Positions 23,197 to 33,542 of a DNA stretch of 64,000 bases are shown here, in pieces. Source of the stretch: Chryseobacterium sp. FH2 (GTDB taxonomy: Bacteria; Bacteroidota; Bacteroidia; Flavobacteriales; Weeksellaceae); the NCBI RefSeq assembly GCF_001045455.1, contig NZ_LFNE01000007.1, positions 219,709-283,708 on the forward strand. The letters run 5' to 3'. Position 1 is the first letter of the stretch. Each line of letters begins with the position of its first letter. Both the position numbers and the translations under genes were made by a program. The notes under the pieces were generated by a model that saw only the letters and a list, made by a program, of their open reading frames with translations, searched no databases and was not told the DNA's origin.

Positions 23197-24708
23197 TTAT
23201 GCACAGTTTCCGTACTGTATTCTCAGGAAGTAGTCTGGCAAAAGGATATTAAATCCTCGACACAGGATTTTCTGAGCCAGGTAACCACCACCATTGACGG
23301 TCAGTACTTAATCTCAGGAAGCTCTATCCGGGCTTCAAAACAGCAATCTACCGAAAACAAGCAGAACAATGGCTACGATTTTCACCTGGTCAAACTCAAT
23401 CAGCAGGGAGAACAGGTCTGGGAGAAGTATTTTTCAGGTTCGAACCATGATTTTCTTTCGGCCACCGTTGCCACTCAGGAAGGTGGATTTCTACTGGCAG
23501 GAACCTCTTATTCTGGAAAAAGTTTAGACAAAAAAGAGGATGCTAAGGGCGGTTCAGACATCTGGCTTGTCAGAATCAATGAATTTGGGGATGAAATGTG
23601 GCAAAAAACCATCGGCGGCGCTTCAGATGAAGAATCCAGGGCAGTGATTCAGACAACGGATTTAGGATTTGTGGTGGCGGGAAATGTTCAAAATTCGGCT
23701 AAAGGATACGGTTCTAAGGATGTTTTAATCATTAAATTAGATAAAAACGGAGGCATAGCCTCTCAAATTATACTGGGCGGAAAAGGGCTGGATGAGGTTG
23801 AAAAGATGATTCCAACGAAAGACGGCGGCGCTTTATTAGGAATATATTCGAGAAGCAGTGCAAGCGGTTCCAAAAAGACGGAAAACTTTGGTGAAGGCGA
23901 TTATTGGATTGTAAAGCTGAATAAAGACGGGAAAGTGGAATGGGAAAAGAACTTCGGAGGTAAAGGAGACGACCATTTGAGGACCCTTTCAATGACTTCA
24001 AACGGATATATTATCGGGGGAGAAAGCCGTTCTGCAAGGTCCGGGAACAAATCGATGGGAATCGAAGAAGGAACGGATGTATGGCTGATTTCCCTGGATG
24101 AAAAAGGTGAAGAAATCTGGCAAAAGTCCTACAATTTCAAAAACAGGGATGTTTTGATGGGAATGAGTGTGTTGAATTCTTCCGAAGGTAAGTCTAAAGG
24201 GATTTTACTGGGTGGATATACCCAGGCAGAAGGCAGAATGGAGAGTGATGATGAAACGTTCTGGATGCTGTATCTGAACCAGGACGGCAATGAAGAATGG
24301 AGAAAATATGTAAAAGGCGAATCGAGAAAACGTGAGGAAAGGCTTTCTGATATAAAACTGAACCGGGACGGTTCTATAATTTTGGCCGGAACCAGTGCAC
24401 AGGAGCTTGGAAAAGAAAACTGGAAGATTGTAAAGCTGGGCGACAAGCAAATCGACCAGTTGATTGAAAAGCAAAATATTAAGATTTACCCGAATCCTGT
24501 TTCGGACTATGCCTATGTGGAGATAGGTTTTGATTTCAAGGAAGCGGAGATTAATGTGTTTGACATGAGCGGAAGACAGTTGCAGAGCCTGAAAACCAGA
24601 AACAAGGTGACCAAGATTAATACGCAGGCTTTGATTCAGGGGGCTTACCTGGTGACCATTAAAACGGAGGAGAATAAAACAGCAAATGCCAAAGTGATTA
24701 AGAAATAA
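23167..24708 (+). CDS. T9SS-sorted beta-propeller-like protein
   Basis: 513 residues. Signal peptide (MKKLYFSALTLCTVSVLYSQ). Repeats of the form GG(Y/F)xIAG.S/DxWLVKLN.xGExxWxKxFGG run from about 25 to 420 and are typical of beta-propeller lectin-like surface proteins. The last 75 residues (KIYPNPVSDYAYVEIG ... GAYLVTIKT) form a type A type IX secretion sorting domain, so it is predicted to be secreted or surface-attached. It starts the RHS locus, 12 nt before the next gene, and its 5' region is duplicated at the right edge. A role in displaying or delivering the RHS protein is inferred from position only. Confidence 0.88.
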   Translation: MKKLYFSALTLCTVSVLYSQEVVWQKDIKSSTQDFLSQVTTTIDGQYLISGSSIRASKQQSTENKQNNGYDFHLVKLNQQGEQVWEKYFSGSNHDFLSATVATQEGGFLLAGTSYSGKSLDKKEDAKGGSDIWLVRINEFGDEMWQKTIGGASDEESRAVIQTTDLGFVVAGNVQNSAKGYGSKDVLIIKLDKNGGIASQIILGGKGLDEVEKMIPTKDGGALLGIYSRSSASGSKKTENFGEGDYWIVKLNKDGKVEWEKNFGGKGDDHLRTLSMTSNGYIIGGESRSARSGNKSMGIEEGTDVWLISLDEKGEEIWQKSYNFKNRDVLMGMSVLNSSEGKSKGILLGGYTQAEGRMESDDETFWMLYLNQDGNEEWRKYVKGESRKREERLSDIKLNRDGSIILAGTSAQELGKENWKIVKLGDKQIDQLIEKQNIKIYPNPVSDYAYVEIGFDFKEAEINVFDMSGRQLQSLKTRNKVTKINTQALIQGAYLVTIKTEENKTANAKVIKK

Positions 24709-24720
24709 AAATTACAAATA

Positions 24721-27591
24721 ATGAAAAAAATCCTTAAGCTATTAAGCATAATAGCAGCGGTTGCACCGGTACATATTTTTTCACAGCAGCAACCAATTTC
24801 AGATATTAATTTTGGAGACTTATCCAAACCTGTGCCTTCAGTTTCATCGTTGGCTACTTATACAGATGCTCCGGTATCACTTGCCACAGGTGTTCCGGAT
24901 GTTAATTTTCCTTTATTGGGACTATCTTCCAATGATAAAAATATTGCCGCTAATTTATCTTTACAGTATCACCCTCTAAACATGGACACGACAGAAGCAG
25001 GAAGTGAAGTTGGGATTGGCTGGTCAATGTTTGCAGGAGGCGTTATATCAAGAGAAATTGTAGATGAATTAGATGAAAGATATGACGACACAGGTTTCAG
25101 TGGATACAAAAAAAATAAATTTAATGATATATACTATTATAACCTGCCTGGTATATCAGGGAAATTTAAGTTTGAAAGAAATACAGATACCAATACTTTC
25201 CAGGTAGTAAATCTTACACCTAATCATATTAAAATAGAATATACAAGAGACAATAATACTGCTACTCTGATTACCACTTCGTTTACCATAACTGATGATA
25301 ATGGGTATAAATATATCTTTGATGATTTTAGCCAAAACAGGAGCTATAACCATCCGCTTTTATCCGGGACATTGTTTAAATCTGCTTTTTATCTGACACA
25401 AATTAAAAATGCAAATAATGTAGAGCTTTTAAATTTTACCTATCAAAAAGACAATAAAAACAAGCCCGGTACCGGTGAATTACTTTATCAGTTTTGTAAA
25501 CTAAAGACCATTACCTCTCCGGGAATAGGCTCTATTGTTATCGATTACAATTATGATACGCCTTTGGAAGGTACAATGAATGACCCTTATAGCATTACAA
25601 AGGTCTCCCTTAAAAATAATAATATGGGAATCATTTCACAGTACGGTTTTGAATATTCTATGCAGGTAGAAAATAAGCGGACACTGACCAGAATTAACAA
25701 GATTAATTTATCCAATCCTACCGGAACTCCACTAGAAACCACAAAGTTGTTATATACAGAGTATTATTTTAACAGTAATTTAGGGGAAGACAGAGCTTGT
25801 TCGGCCAATCCTACAAACCCCAATACCACTCCTGTCGGGACATTATACAAAGTCATTCTGCCGACAGGAGGAATGGTTGAATATAATTTTGAAGCGAACC
25901 AATATTATAAAAATAAAAACGTTCCTGATTATGTGACCCCAGAAAGTTTTTCAGATCCGGAAGTTCAGTTTATTCAGTCTTTTGTGAATGTAGATTTCGA
26001 TGTTCCAAATGGCCAAACAAAAACATATACTTTTCAAGTACCGGGAGAGCCGAATAAATTTAAGCCAATATATGTAGATTTTCAGGCCACTAAATATTAC
26101 CCTAGTTATGGACTTAGTGAACCTTATTCTAATGTTGATTATGTAATAGATAATGATCCCAACCTTACCAATATTTGTTATAGCTTTAATGATGAAGCAT
26201 TAGAAGGCAGCGCTTGGTCATTTAAAACTTTGTATCTGACACCAGGAATTCACTCGATCAAAATATATGGTACCGGAGGACATGGTACTGCCGGATTTTC
26301 ACATATTGCAAGTATACCAACTCCCTATAAAAATGCAGTGAGCAATGATAAAAAAGCAGGAATCAGAATTAAAGATATTAAATACTATAATTCTGCTTTG
26401 GATTTTGTTGCTAAGAAAACGGTTTCTTATGATTACAGTGTTTTCAATGATCCAAACAGCTCCAGTGGCTACGGATTTTACCCGGAAATGGAAAGTACAT
26501 CGTCAGATTATGCTCCGGTGATTCTTTATCGAAATGTAAAAGTAACTAATGATAGTGATAACGGATATGTCAATTACTATTTCAAAAATCCTAATGACTA
26601 TCCAAAAACCCCCTACACTTACAATGGAAATGAAACAAAGTTTTGGCCATATTATAATATTACCAAGTCGGGAGTAATGGAGAAAAAGGAAGTTTTTAAT
26701 AATCAGAATCAATTGGTAGCTGCCGTTAATTATGATTTTACTTTTGAAACTTTAGATCAGATGCCAGAAGTTTCTGTTGATGGCGGAGTTACGAAGAAAG
26801 CCTTTATAAAAAACACAAAGGTTATCACAAGAGATTATACCGGAGCCAACAGGTTTGTTGAAAGTAAGGTAGAAACAGAGTTTAATCCTGTTAATTTTAA
26901 AGCAGCATCAGTAAAAGAAACTTCATCAGACGGAAATGTTATGGAAAGAGCTGTTACTTATTCCGCAGGTTCCACAGAATATCAGAATTTAGAAAATGCT
27001 TACATGAACGGACTTCCTGTAAAGACTGAAATTAAAAACAATGGGAAACTGATTTCAAGCAGCATGGTGAAATATGAAAATCAAGGCAATCTATATCCTT
27101 CATCGGTAGTCAATATTAATGCTAACGATAATACCAGTAAAGTTACCATTAAATATGACGATTATGATTCTAAAGGAAATGTAAGACAATTTACTTCAAA
27201 TCAGGATACAACAACGGATGCCGGAATTTCAACGGTAATTATTTGGGGATATAATCAAAGCTTTCCGATAGCAAAAATAGAAGGCGCAAAACTTTCAGAC
27301 ATTGGAAGTCTGGCGGATGATATTATTCTAAAATCCAATGCGGATGTGGATATTTCGTCAGAAACTACACTTATCAATGCGTTGGATAATTTCAGAAATT
27401 TATCTGCATTGAAGAACTTCGTTGTCACAACATACACTTATGATCCCCTGGTTGGTGTTACCACCGTGACTCCTGCGGACGGGATAAGAGAAATATACAA
27501 ATATGATAACAACGGAAAGCTGACTTCAGTAGCTGACGTTAACGGAAATATTATTAAGGATTATAAGTACAACATAAAACCACAACCCTAG
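24721..27591 (+). CDS. RHS-like exported protein, partner of the toxin gene
   Basis: 956 residues. The signal peptide runs to about 21. The N-terminal part (about 30-130) resembles the start of RHS/wall-associated proteins (VSLATGVPDVNFPLLGLSSNDKN, then EVGIGWSMFAGGVISREIVDE). Many YD-type strands follow (VKYENQG, IKYDDYDSKGNV), and the end reads YKYDNNGKLTSVADVNGNI. No RHS core (DPxGR) or toxin tip is present. It ends 24 nt before the DUF6443/RHS gene, so they are probably co-expressed and may assemble one cage-like particle, as inferred from RHS biology. Confidence 0.8.
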   Translation: MKKILKLLSIIAAVAPVHIFSQQQPISDINFGDLSKPVPSVSSLATYTDAPVSLATGVPDVNFPLLGLSSNDKNIAANLSLQYHPLNMDTTEAGSEVGIGWSMFAGGVISREIVDELDERYDDTGFSGYKKNKFNDIYYYNLPGISGKFKFERNTDTNTFQVVNLTPNHIKIEYTRDNNTATLITTSFTITDDNGYKYIFDDFSQNRSYNHPLLSGTLFKSAFYLTQIKNANNVELLNFTYQKDNKNKPGTGELLYQFCKLKTITSPGIGSIVIDYNYDTPLEGTMNDPYSITKVSLKNNNMGIISQYGFEYSMQVENKRTLTRINKINLSNPTGTPLETTKLLYTEYYFNSNLGEDRACSANPTNPNTTPVGTLYKVILPTGGMVEYNFEANQYYKNKNVPDYVTPESFSDPEVQFIQSFVNVDFDVPNGQTKTYTFQVPGEPNKFKPIYVDFQATKYYPSYGLSEPYSNVDYVIDNDPNLTNICYSFNDEALEGSAWSFKTLYLTPGIHSIKIYGTGGHGTAGFSHIASIPTPYKNAVSNDKKAGIRIKDIKYYNSALDFVAKKTVSYDYSVFNDPNSSSGYGFYPEMESTSSDYAPVILYRNVKVTNDSDNGYVNYYFKNPNDYPKTPYTYNGNETKFWPYYNITKSGVMEKKEVFNNQNQLVAAVNYDFTFETLDQMPEVSVDGGVTKKAFIKNTKVITRDYTGANRFVESKVETEFNPVNFKAASVKETSSDGNVMERAVTYSAGSTEYQNLENAYMNGLPVKTEIKNNGKLISSSMVKYENQGNLYPSSVVNINANDNTSKVTIKYDDYDSKGNVRQFTSNQDTTTDAGISTVIIWGYNQSFPIAKIEGAKLSDIGSLADDIILKSNADVDISSETTLINALDNFRNLSALKNFVVTTYTYDPLVGVTTVTPADGIREIYKYDNNGKLTSVADVNGNIIKDYKYNIKPQP

Positions 27592-27615
27592 TAGTTTATA
27601 CTAAATCAGACAGTT

Positions 27616-30600
27616 ATGAAAAAAAATATATTTATCATATCTTTTCTTATGGTGGCTTTATTTCATGCACAAAGCCTGACCAATACAGAAAATTATATAT
27701 ACAGCAGGACCTATTTAGAATCTGTAACATCAGAGCAGCCGAATGCTGCACAGATTCAAGGAGTTCAATATCTTGACGGATTGGGAAAAACAACGCAGAC
27801 AATTGCCATTAAAGCATCTCCCAATGGTAAAGACATCGTAGTTCCTTCCCTGTATGACCAATCAGGAAGAAAAACAAAAGACTTTTTACCTCAGCCGATA
27901 GATACACAGAACGGAGCCTATATTCCGGGTATCGGAGAAAGTTCAGTAAATTCCTATTATGGAGTTTCCAATGCCTATTCGGAGATTTTATATGAAAAAT
28001 CACCATTGGCAAGAGTGGTAAAATCGGCTGCTCCGGGAACGGAATGGCAAATGACCGGTGCTCACACCCAAAAAATGGAATACCTGTCCAATGATGCAGG
28101 GGAAGTTAAAAAATACAAACCTACAATAAGCTGGAATACTTCTACACAGATTAATGATGTGTCTGTTTCTGTTTCATCCGACGATTCTTATACAACGAAT
28201 GGCTACTACAACGCCAATACCCTGTATAAAATGGTCACTAAGGATGAAAACGACAACGAAACCCAAACATTTATTAATTCTAAAAAACAGACATTACTGG
28301 TAAGAAAAATCAATAAAAAATCAAACGGAGCTATAGAAAATCTGGATACCTATTATGTATATGATGAATTTGGAAACCTCACTCATGTCATTCCGCCTAA
28401 AGCTTCTGTTTCTGCTCTGACCACAGAAATAATAAACAATTTATGCTATCAGTATAAATATGATAAATACAACAGAATCGCAGAAAAGAAAATTCCCGGA
28501 AAAGGTTGGGAATATATAGTCTATGATAAACAAGGGCGTGCGGTACTTTCACAGGACGCTAATCTGAGAACGACGGCCAACAACTTTGCAAAAAGAGGCT
28601 GGATGTTCAATAAATATGACAAATTCGGAAGAGTTGTTTATACAGGATTCTTTGCCAATACCGCAGAAAGACAAACAATGCAGACCGCACTTAATAATAT
28701 GTCTGCCAATGCCGACAATAACGAAACTCCGAGTACAACCCCATTTACTCTGAACGGAATTGACGTCTACTATACAAAAACAGCTTTCCCGACAGGAAGC
28801 ATGACTATTTTGAGTGTTAATTATTATGATGAATATCCCACAGGCTCTCCCTCTCAGCCAACACAAATACGAAGTCAGAAAACATTAACGGCTGTTCCTG
28901 CAACGATTGTTTCTAACGGACTGACTTCTGTGAGAAGTACCAAGACACTTCCCACAGCAAGCTATATCAAGAATATTGAAAATGACAGCTGGTCATCTGC
29001 ATTTATCTGGTATGATACTTTAGGAAGGATAATTGGAACCGACAGCAGAAATCATTTGGGAGGATATACCAAAACGGAAACTGAGCTTGACTTTTCAGGT
29101 GTGCCACAAAAAACCTTTACCTATCATGCCAGAAAAGCCGATGAGCCGGGAATCACCATCAAAGAACGTTTTATATATGATTCACAAAAAAGGTTAAAAC
29201 AGCATTACCATCAGGTAGACAGCAGACCCGAGGAATTATTGACAGAAAATACCTATGACGAGCTTTCTCAGCTCATTAATAAAAAAGTAGGAAACAATCT
29301 TCAGAGCATTGATTATACCTATAACATCAGAGGCTGGCTAACGGATATCAATAAAAACCAGATGAATTTGCAAGATTTGGGAGGAAAATTATTCTCCTAT
29401 AAAATCAAATACTTCCAAAAAGAAGGTATCGATAATCCCGATCCGGCACTGTTCCCCGGAAAAAACGTAACGCCGAGATATGACGGCAGCATTACAGAGA
29501 CAGACTGGAGAGCGGTGGAAACACTGGGGGTAAACCCTTCCCTGACTCCCAAAAGATACGGATATTCATATGACGGGACCAACCGCCTTTTGGCTGGATA
29601 TTATCAAAACCCGAATAACCCTTACAGCAAGGAGAATACGGAATCGATGGAATATGACCTGAACGGAAATATCAGCAACCTCTACAGGACTTCTGTTATG
29701 GAAGGTGGAACCAACACCGCTACGGTAATCGATAACCTGAATTATACCTATGCAGGAAACCGGGTGACAGGCATTACCGATATTTCCCAAAACTTTGCAG
29801 GCTACGAAGGAGGCGGTGGCACAATAGGATATGATGCCAACGGAAACATGATAAGCATGCCCGATAAAGGTATCAGTACAATCAAATATAATTATCTGAA
29901 TCTTCCCAGTGATTTGGAGCTGAGCAGAAACGGTAACGAATATGTTTCTGTTAAAAATCAATACAGTGCAGACGGAGCAAAGCTGAGAAAAGAAAGTAGC
30001 GTTACTACAACAGGGTTTAACGGAAGCACAACTATGGTAAATGTGACAGACTATCTCGATGGTTTCCAGTATCTGCATTCAGGCAATCTGCTCCCTCCAG
30101 GCGGAGGGTTTGAAATGCTTTCAACACGGGCCATGCAGCCACAGGCTTTCTCCCCTGATGAAGCAAGAATGGTGGCTGACGCCAAAACCCCCGACCTGCA
30201 ATTCTTCCCTACCGCAGAAGGTTTTTATGATTATACAAAAGATCAGTATATTTACCAATACGTAGACCAGTTGGGAAATGTAAGGATTTCTTATGCCAGA
30301 AACAGCGCAGGCGCTCTTGAAATCACCGATAATAATGATTACTACCCTTTCGGGATGAATCATCTGAAAACAGGAACCGCTTATTTTGCCCAGGGAAGCT
30401 ATAAAAGCTATAAGTACAGCGGAAAAGAATTGCAGGAAACCGGAATGTACAGCTACGGCTGGAGAGAATACATGCCCGATATCGGAAGATGGAACGGGAT
30501 AGACCAATTGGCGGAAAATTATTTATCCGCAAGCCCGTATGCCTATGTAGTGAATAATCCAATAAGCTTTTTTGATCCGGATGGCAGAGTGACAATGGCG

Positions 30601-31839
30601 GCTATTTCCGCAACCATGACAGAAGTTACTCCTGATGGAAGCAACTCTTACTGGTACAATAATGGAAATGGAGGATTTACGAGCTACGATGGTGGTGACA
30701 AAGGAGGCCATGCAGGAGGCGGAAGTTTGGCGTATGGCTCTACAGTAAGTTACAGCGGTATCTTTACCATGGGTGATGGAGTTTATACTTTACCGCCGGT
30801 AATCATCAATGGTAAAGGAAACATTTCTACCTGGGACAATTCTGCAAACTTTGGCTACAACAGCTATCTGATGATGAGCAAAATTACCGGAGCATTAAAT
30901 AGCTGGAACTACGATGTCAATAGTACTAATTTGGGTTGGGGGATCGCCCACTCTAAAGCATCGAGAGAAGTAGCAGAATTTGAAAATTTTCTTTTCCTTG
31001 AACTTCCTGCATCATTTGCAGGTGGAGAACTCGTAAGTGTAGGATGGAGAGCGGCAGGTCTTACAAGATATGTATGTCAGCCTTTGGGAAGATTAAGCAA
31101 CGGACTATTAAAAATCTGCTTCACAGAAGGAACTTTAGTAGCTACAGAAGAAGGCAGCAAAAAGATTGAAGACATTAAGGAAGGTGACTTGGTATGGAGC
31201 TACAACGAAGAAACAGGCAAAAAAGAACTGAAAAAAGTAGTAGAGCTATCCCGCAATACGTCTTCTTCATTAGTAAAAATCTCTGTAAACGGTACGGAAA
31301 TTACCTGCACCCCGGAACACCCATTCTTTGTAAACGGAAACTGGGTAGAAGCCAAAAACCTGACAAAAGGTACACTTCTAACCACTTTAGACGGAAAAAC
31401 TTCTCCCGTAGAATCTATTAATTTCTTGGATGAGAAAGTAAAAGTCTATAACTTTGAAGTAGAAGGCAACCATAATTATTATGTTTCCGAGAAAGGGATT
31501 TTGGTACATAATGATTGCGGACTTAGCAAAATAATCGAGGCAATTCCAAACAAATATACTGAAATGTTTCAGTGTAAGGAATTTGCGAATTATCTTATGA
31601 AAAAAATGATGGGAGAGGGCATTAATGGTGAATTATTAGTGCTAAAATCGGAAACACCATATATTTGGTCAAATACATTTAATCAATCAATTACTAGAAA
31701 TGGGGACCATGTAGCTGTGAAGGTTGGAAATATGGTTTATGATAATCTATTTCCAAAAGGGATTCAATATTCTAAATGGTTGCAAGATTTAGAAGTAGGT
31801 TCACATTTGCTTCCACCTCCAACAGTAACACCTTTTTAA
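27616..31839 (+). CDS. DUF6443/RHS polymorphic toxin with HINT and papain-like tip
   Basis: 1407 residues. Signal peptide to about 19, then a DUF6443 region (about 22-150: VQYLDGLGKTTQTIAIKASP). YD/RHS repeats follow, and the RHS core at about 908-991 ends PISFFDPDGR. An intein-like HINT domain runs from C1168 (CFTEGTLVATEEGSKKIEDI) to VHND (1297-1300) and is expected to cleave and release the tip. The tip (1300-1407) has FQCKEFANYLMKKM and NGDHVAVKVGNMVYDNLFP, a Cys and His layout like papain-fold toxins. There is no T9SS tail. Two immunity candidates follow at once. Contact- or secretion-dependent competition is the likely role. Confidence 0.88.
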   Translation: MKKNIFIISFLMVALFHAQSLTNTENYIYSRTYLESVTSEQPNAAQIQGVQYLDGLGKTTQTIAIKASPNGKDIVVPSLYDQSGRKTKDFLPQPIDTQNGAYIPGIGESSVNSYYGVSNAYSEILYEKSPLARVVKSAAPGTEWQMTGAHTQKMEYLSNDAGEVKKYKPTISWNTSTQINDVSVSVSSDDSYTTNGYYNANTLYKMVTKDENDNETQTFINSKKQTLLVRKINKKSNGAIENLDTYYVYDEFGNLTHVIPPKASVSALTTEIINNLCYQYKYDKYNRIAEKKIPGKGWEYIVYDKQGRAVLSQDANLRTTANNFAKRGWMFNKYDKFGRVVYTGFFANTAERQTMQTALNNMSANADNNETPSTTPFTLNGIDVYYTKTAFPTGSMTILSVNYYDEYPTGSPSQPTQIRSQKTLTAVPATIVSNGLTSVRSTKTLPTASYIKNIENDSWSSAFIWYDTLGRIIGTDSRNHLGGYTKTETELDFSGVPQKTFTYHARKADEPGITIKERFIYDSQKRLKQHYHQVDSRPEELLTENTYDELSQLINKKVGNNLQSIDYTYNIRGWLTDINKNQMNLQDLGGKLFSYKIKYFQKEGIDNPDPALFPGKNVTPRYDGSITETDWRAVETLGVNPSLTPKRYGYSYDGTNRLLAGYYQNPNNPYSKENTESMEYDLNGNISNLYRTSVMEGGTNTATVIDNLNYTYAGNRVTGITDISQNFAGYEGGGGTIGYDANGNMISMPDKGISTIKYNYLNLPSDLELSRNGNEYVSVKNQYSADGAKLRKESSVTTTGFNGSTTMVNVTDYLDGFQYLHSGNLLPPGGGFEMLSTRAMQPQAFSPDEARMVADAKTPDLQFFPTAEGFYDYTKDQYIYQYVDQLGNVRISYARNSAGALEITDNNDYYPFGMNHLKTGTAYFAQGSYKSYKYSGKELQETGMYSYGWREYMPDIGRWNGIDQLAENYLSASPYAYVVNNPISFFDPDGRVTMAAISATMTEVTPDGSNSYWYNNGNGGFTSYDGGDKGGHAGGGSLAYGSTVSYSGIFTMGDGVYTLPPVIINGKGNISTWDNSANFGYNSYLMMSKITGALNSWNYDVNSTNLGWGIAHSKASREVAEFENFLFLELPASFAGGELVSVGWRAAGLTRYVCQPLGRLSNGLLKICFTEGTLVATEEGSKKIEDIKEGDLVWSYNEETGKKELKKVVELSRNTSSSLVKISVNGTEITCTPEHPFFVNGNWVEAKNLTKGTLLTTLDGKTSPVESINFLDEKVKVYNFEVEGNHNYYVSEKGILVHNDCGLSKIIEAIPNKYTEMFQCKEFANYLMKKMMGEGINGELLVLKSETPYIWSNTFNQSITRNGDHVAVKVGNMVYDNLFPKGIQYSKWLQDLEVGSHLLPPPTVTPF

Positions 31840-31841
31840 TT

Positions 31842-32162
31842 ATGAATGATTTTATAAAACTATTATCAGATTTAGAAAAACAACCTTTGTTATTTATAAA
31901 CAAAAAAGACATAAGCTTATTAAATGCCTTTATTACTGGATATTTATTAAACGATATTTTCAGAAATAATAAAAGACCGAATTATGATTTTAGATCAAGT
32001 TTCAGTGAATGGCTAAAAGAAAAATACAATTTTGAGCAAGAACTTTCTTGGGCGGAATATCTTAATAGCCTGAGCAAATATGAAAGCTTAAATGCTGTTG
32101 ACTTGTTTTTTAGAGAGTTTCATATATTTCAAAAAGAAACAAATAATTATTATGGAATTTAA
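31842..32162 (+). CDS. Putative immunity protein 1 to papain-like tip
   Basis: 106 residues from ATG 31842, two nt after the toxin stop; the longer frame from 31776 is inside the toxin gene. No family recognised. Motifs SAF/NAF-xx-GYLLND, YDFRSSFSEWLKEKYN and AVDLFFREFHIF are shared with the next gene, so the two are paralogues. The immunity role rests on position, size and cytoplasmic character. Confidence 0.75.
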   Translation: MNDFIKLLSDLEKQPLLFINKKDISLLNAFITGYLLNDIFRNNKRPNYDFRSSFSEWLKEKYNFEQELSWAEYLNSLSKYESLNAVDLFFREFHIFQKETNNYYGI

Positions 32163-32451
32163 TGAATTAATGTTACACATAGAAAAAAGACCACAAGTTT
32201 ATGTTGGAGAGAAAAATCTTCCTTTAATTTCCGCATTTTTGGATGGTTATTTATGTAATGACGCAATACGATTAGGAGAAAGAGCTAAATATGATTTCAG
32301 ATATGATTTTGGAGAATGGTTAAAAAATAAGTTCAATTATAAATTAGAATTTGGTTGGCTAACTATTATAAATGAAATAAGCTATAAAGAAAATTTAGAT
32401 GCTGTAGATGTATTTTTTAGAGAATATCATTTATTTAATAAAGAAAAATAA
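32152..32451 (+). CDS. Putative immunity protein 2, paralogue of 1
   Basis: 99 residues from ATG 32152, overlapping the end of immunity 1 by 11 nt; upstream in-frame codons belong to that gene. It shares SAFLDGYLCND, YDFRYDFGEWLKNKFNY and DAVDVFFREYHLF with immunity 1 at roughly half identity. A pair of related immunity genes may protect against toxin variants. Confidence 0.75.
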   Translation: MEFNELMLHIEKRPQVYVGEKNLPLISAFLDGYLCNDAIRLGERAKYDFRYDFGEWLKNKFNYKLEFGWLTIINEISYKENLDAVDVFFREYHLFNKEK

Positions 32452-32502
32452 AATATTAATAAATATTCCTTTACGATTTCAGTAAGGGAATATTTTCTTC
32501 AA

Positions 32503-32926
32503 GAAAGTAAAAGTCTATAACTTTGAAGTAGAAGGCAACCATAATTATTATGTTTCCGAGAAAGGGATTTTGGTGCATAATAACTGTGAATGGACAAGTG
32601 CGATAGCAAAGACATTAGAAAACCAGTCATCACGTTTTACAAGTCATCTTTCTGAACATTTCTTTGCTGGTGAATTTAATATAGGAGGCAGACCTTTATC
32701 GCAAATGTTTCAAAAAGGATTGTCATATAAAGATGTATTAGAAGAGGCAACCATACGTATTGGAAGAGGTGAAGGCACATTTGGGACTTCTACAAAAGGA
32801 GCAAAGGAAATAATATTGGATTTTGGAAGAATGATAAACGAATCGGGAACCACAACTCAAGTACGGATATGGATGGATAAAACTGGAACAAACATTGGAA
32901 GTTTGCATCCTTATCTTCTACAGTAA
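32503..32926 (+). pseudogene. Silent toxin-tip cassette 1
   Basis: Starts with a copy of the HINT end (32503-32588: KVKVYNFEVEGNHNYYVSEK, then GILVHNNC), nearly the same DNA as 31431-31518. It then encodes a different tip (EWTSAIAKTLENQSSRFTSH ... IWMDKTGTNIGSLHPYL) of about 115 residues. The frame has no ATG before the tip; its only nearby initiator-like codon is the TTG inside ILVHNN. It therefore looks like a donor module that must recombine into the full RHS gene. Tip family not recognised. An immunity candidate follows. Confidence 0.75.
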
Positions 32927-32944
32927 CAATTTAATAATCTTATA

Positions 32945-33496
32945 ATGAAAATAGAAACAAATAGAGAACTTTTTGGATTTCAACCCTATGAATTTGATAG
33001 CTTTTTGGGTGGGATTTCTTTAATACGTGGATATAAATATATGGATAAATTCATATGTGATATAATGTTATACAAGGAGGAAGGAAATTATTATGACTAT
33101 GAAGACGAAAATATTAATTTCTATAGCCCTACAGAAATTAATGAAAATGGGATATTTTTTTTTGAAATAAAAAATAAATTTTTATTAACAGAAAATGAGA
33201 AGTTCCAGTTCTTTACCAACTTTCAAATTGATAAAGAAGATCTGGATATTATAATGATCGAAGCTATTGCGAAAGAGAGCAATAATAAATATTACTGGAC
33301 ATATTCAACAATGGATTATTTAATTGCAACAACAAATAAAAGATCTGAAGATATATATTTTGATTATTATCCTCATGAAATTGCTTTCGTTTTAAACAGA
33401 TTTTTACTTTTGAAAAATATTACCAAAAATGATATAATAGATAAGCTTCAATCTCTAAAAACAGAAGAAAATATAATTTCTGGATTTTATAAATAA
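32945..33496 (+). CDS. Putative immunity protein of cassette 1
   Basis: 183 residues, ATG at 32945, 18 nt after the cassette 1 tip. Acidic and aromatic-rich, no signal peptide, no recognised family. Function inferred from cassette order (tip then immunity), as in other RHS/CDI orphan modules. Confidence 0.65.
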   Translation: MKIETNRELFGFQPYEFDSFLGGISLIRGYKYMDKFICDIMLYKEEGNYYDYEDENINFYSPTEINENGIFFFEIKNKFLLTENEKFQFFTNFQIDKEDLDIIMIEAIAKESNNKYYWTYSTMDYLIATTNKRSEDIYFDYYPHEIAFVLNRFLLLKNITKNDIIDKLQSLKTEENIISGFYK

Positions 33497-33542
33497 TTAG
33501 GAAAGAGTTATTTACATTTAGAATAACTCTTTCATTTATTGA

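Noticed and set aside
29566..30595. Long antisense frames across the RHS gene
   Set aside because: They mirror the codon pattern of the RHS repeats and have no protein-like features.
31117..31518. Inteins in the RHS protein
   Set aside because: The HINT domain has no C-extein Asn-Cys/Ser splice with a host enzyme; it sits between RHS core and toxin, so autocleavage is the expected role.
32570..32926. Independent small toxin gene starting at TTG in ILVHNN
   Set aside because: The codon is an internal Leu of the copied HINT end, with no promoter or ribosome site; treated as a silent cassette. The same applies to 33592 and 34462.
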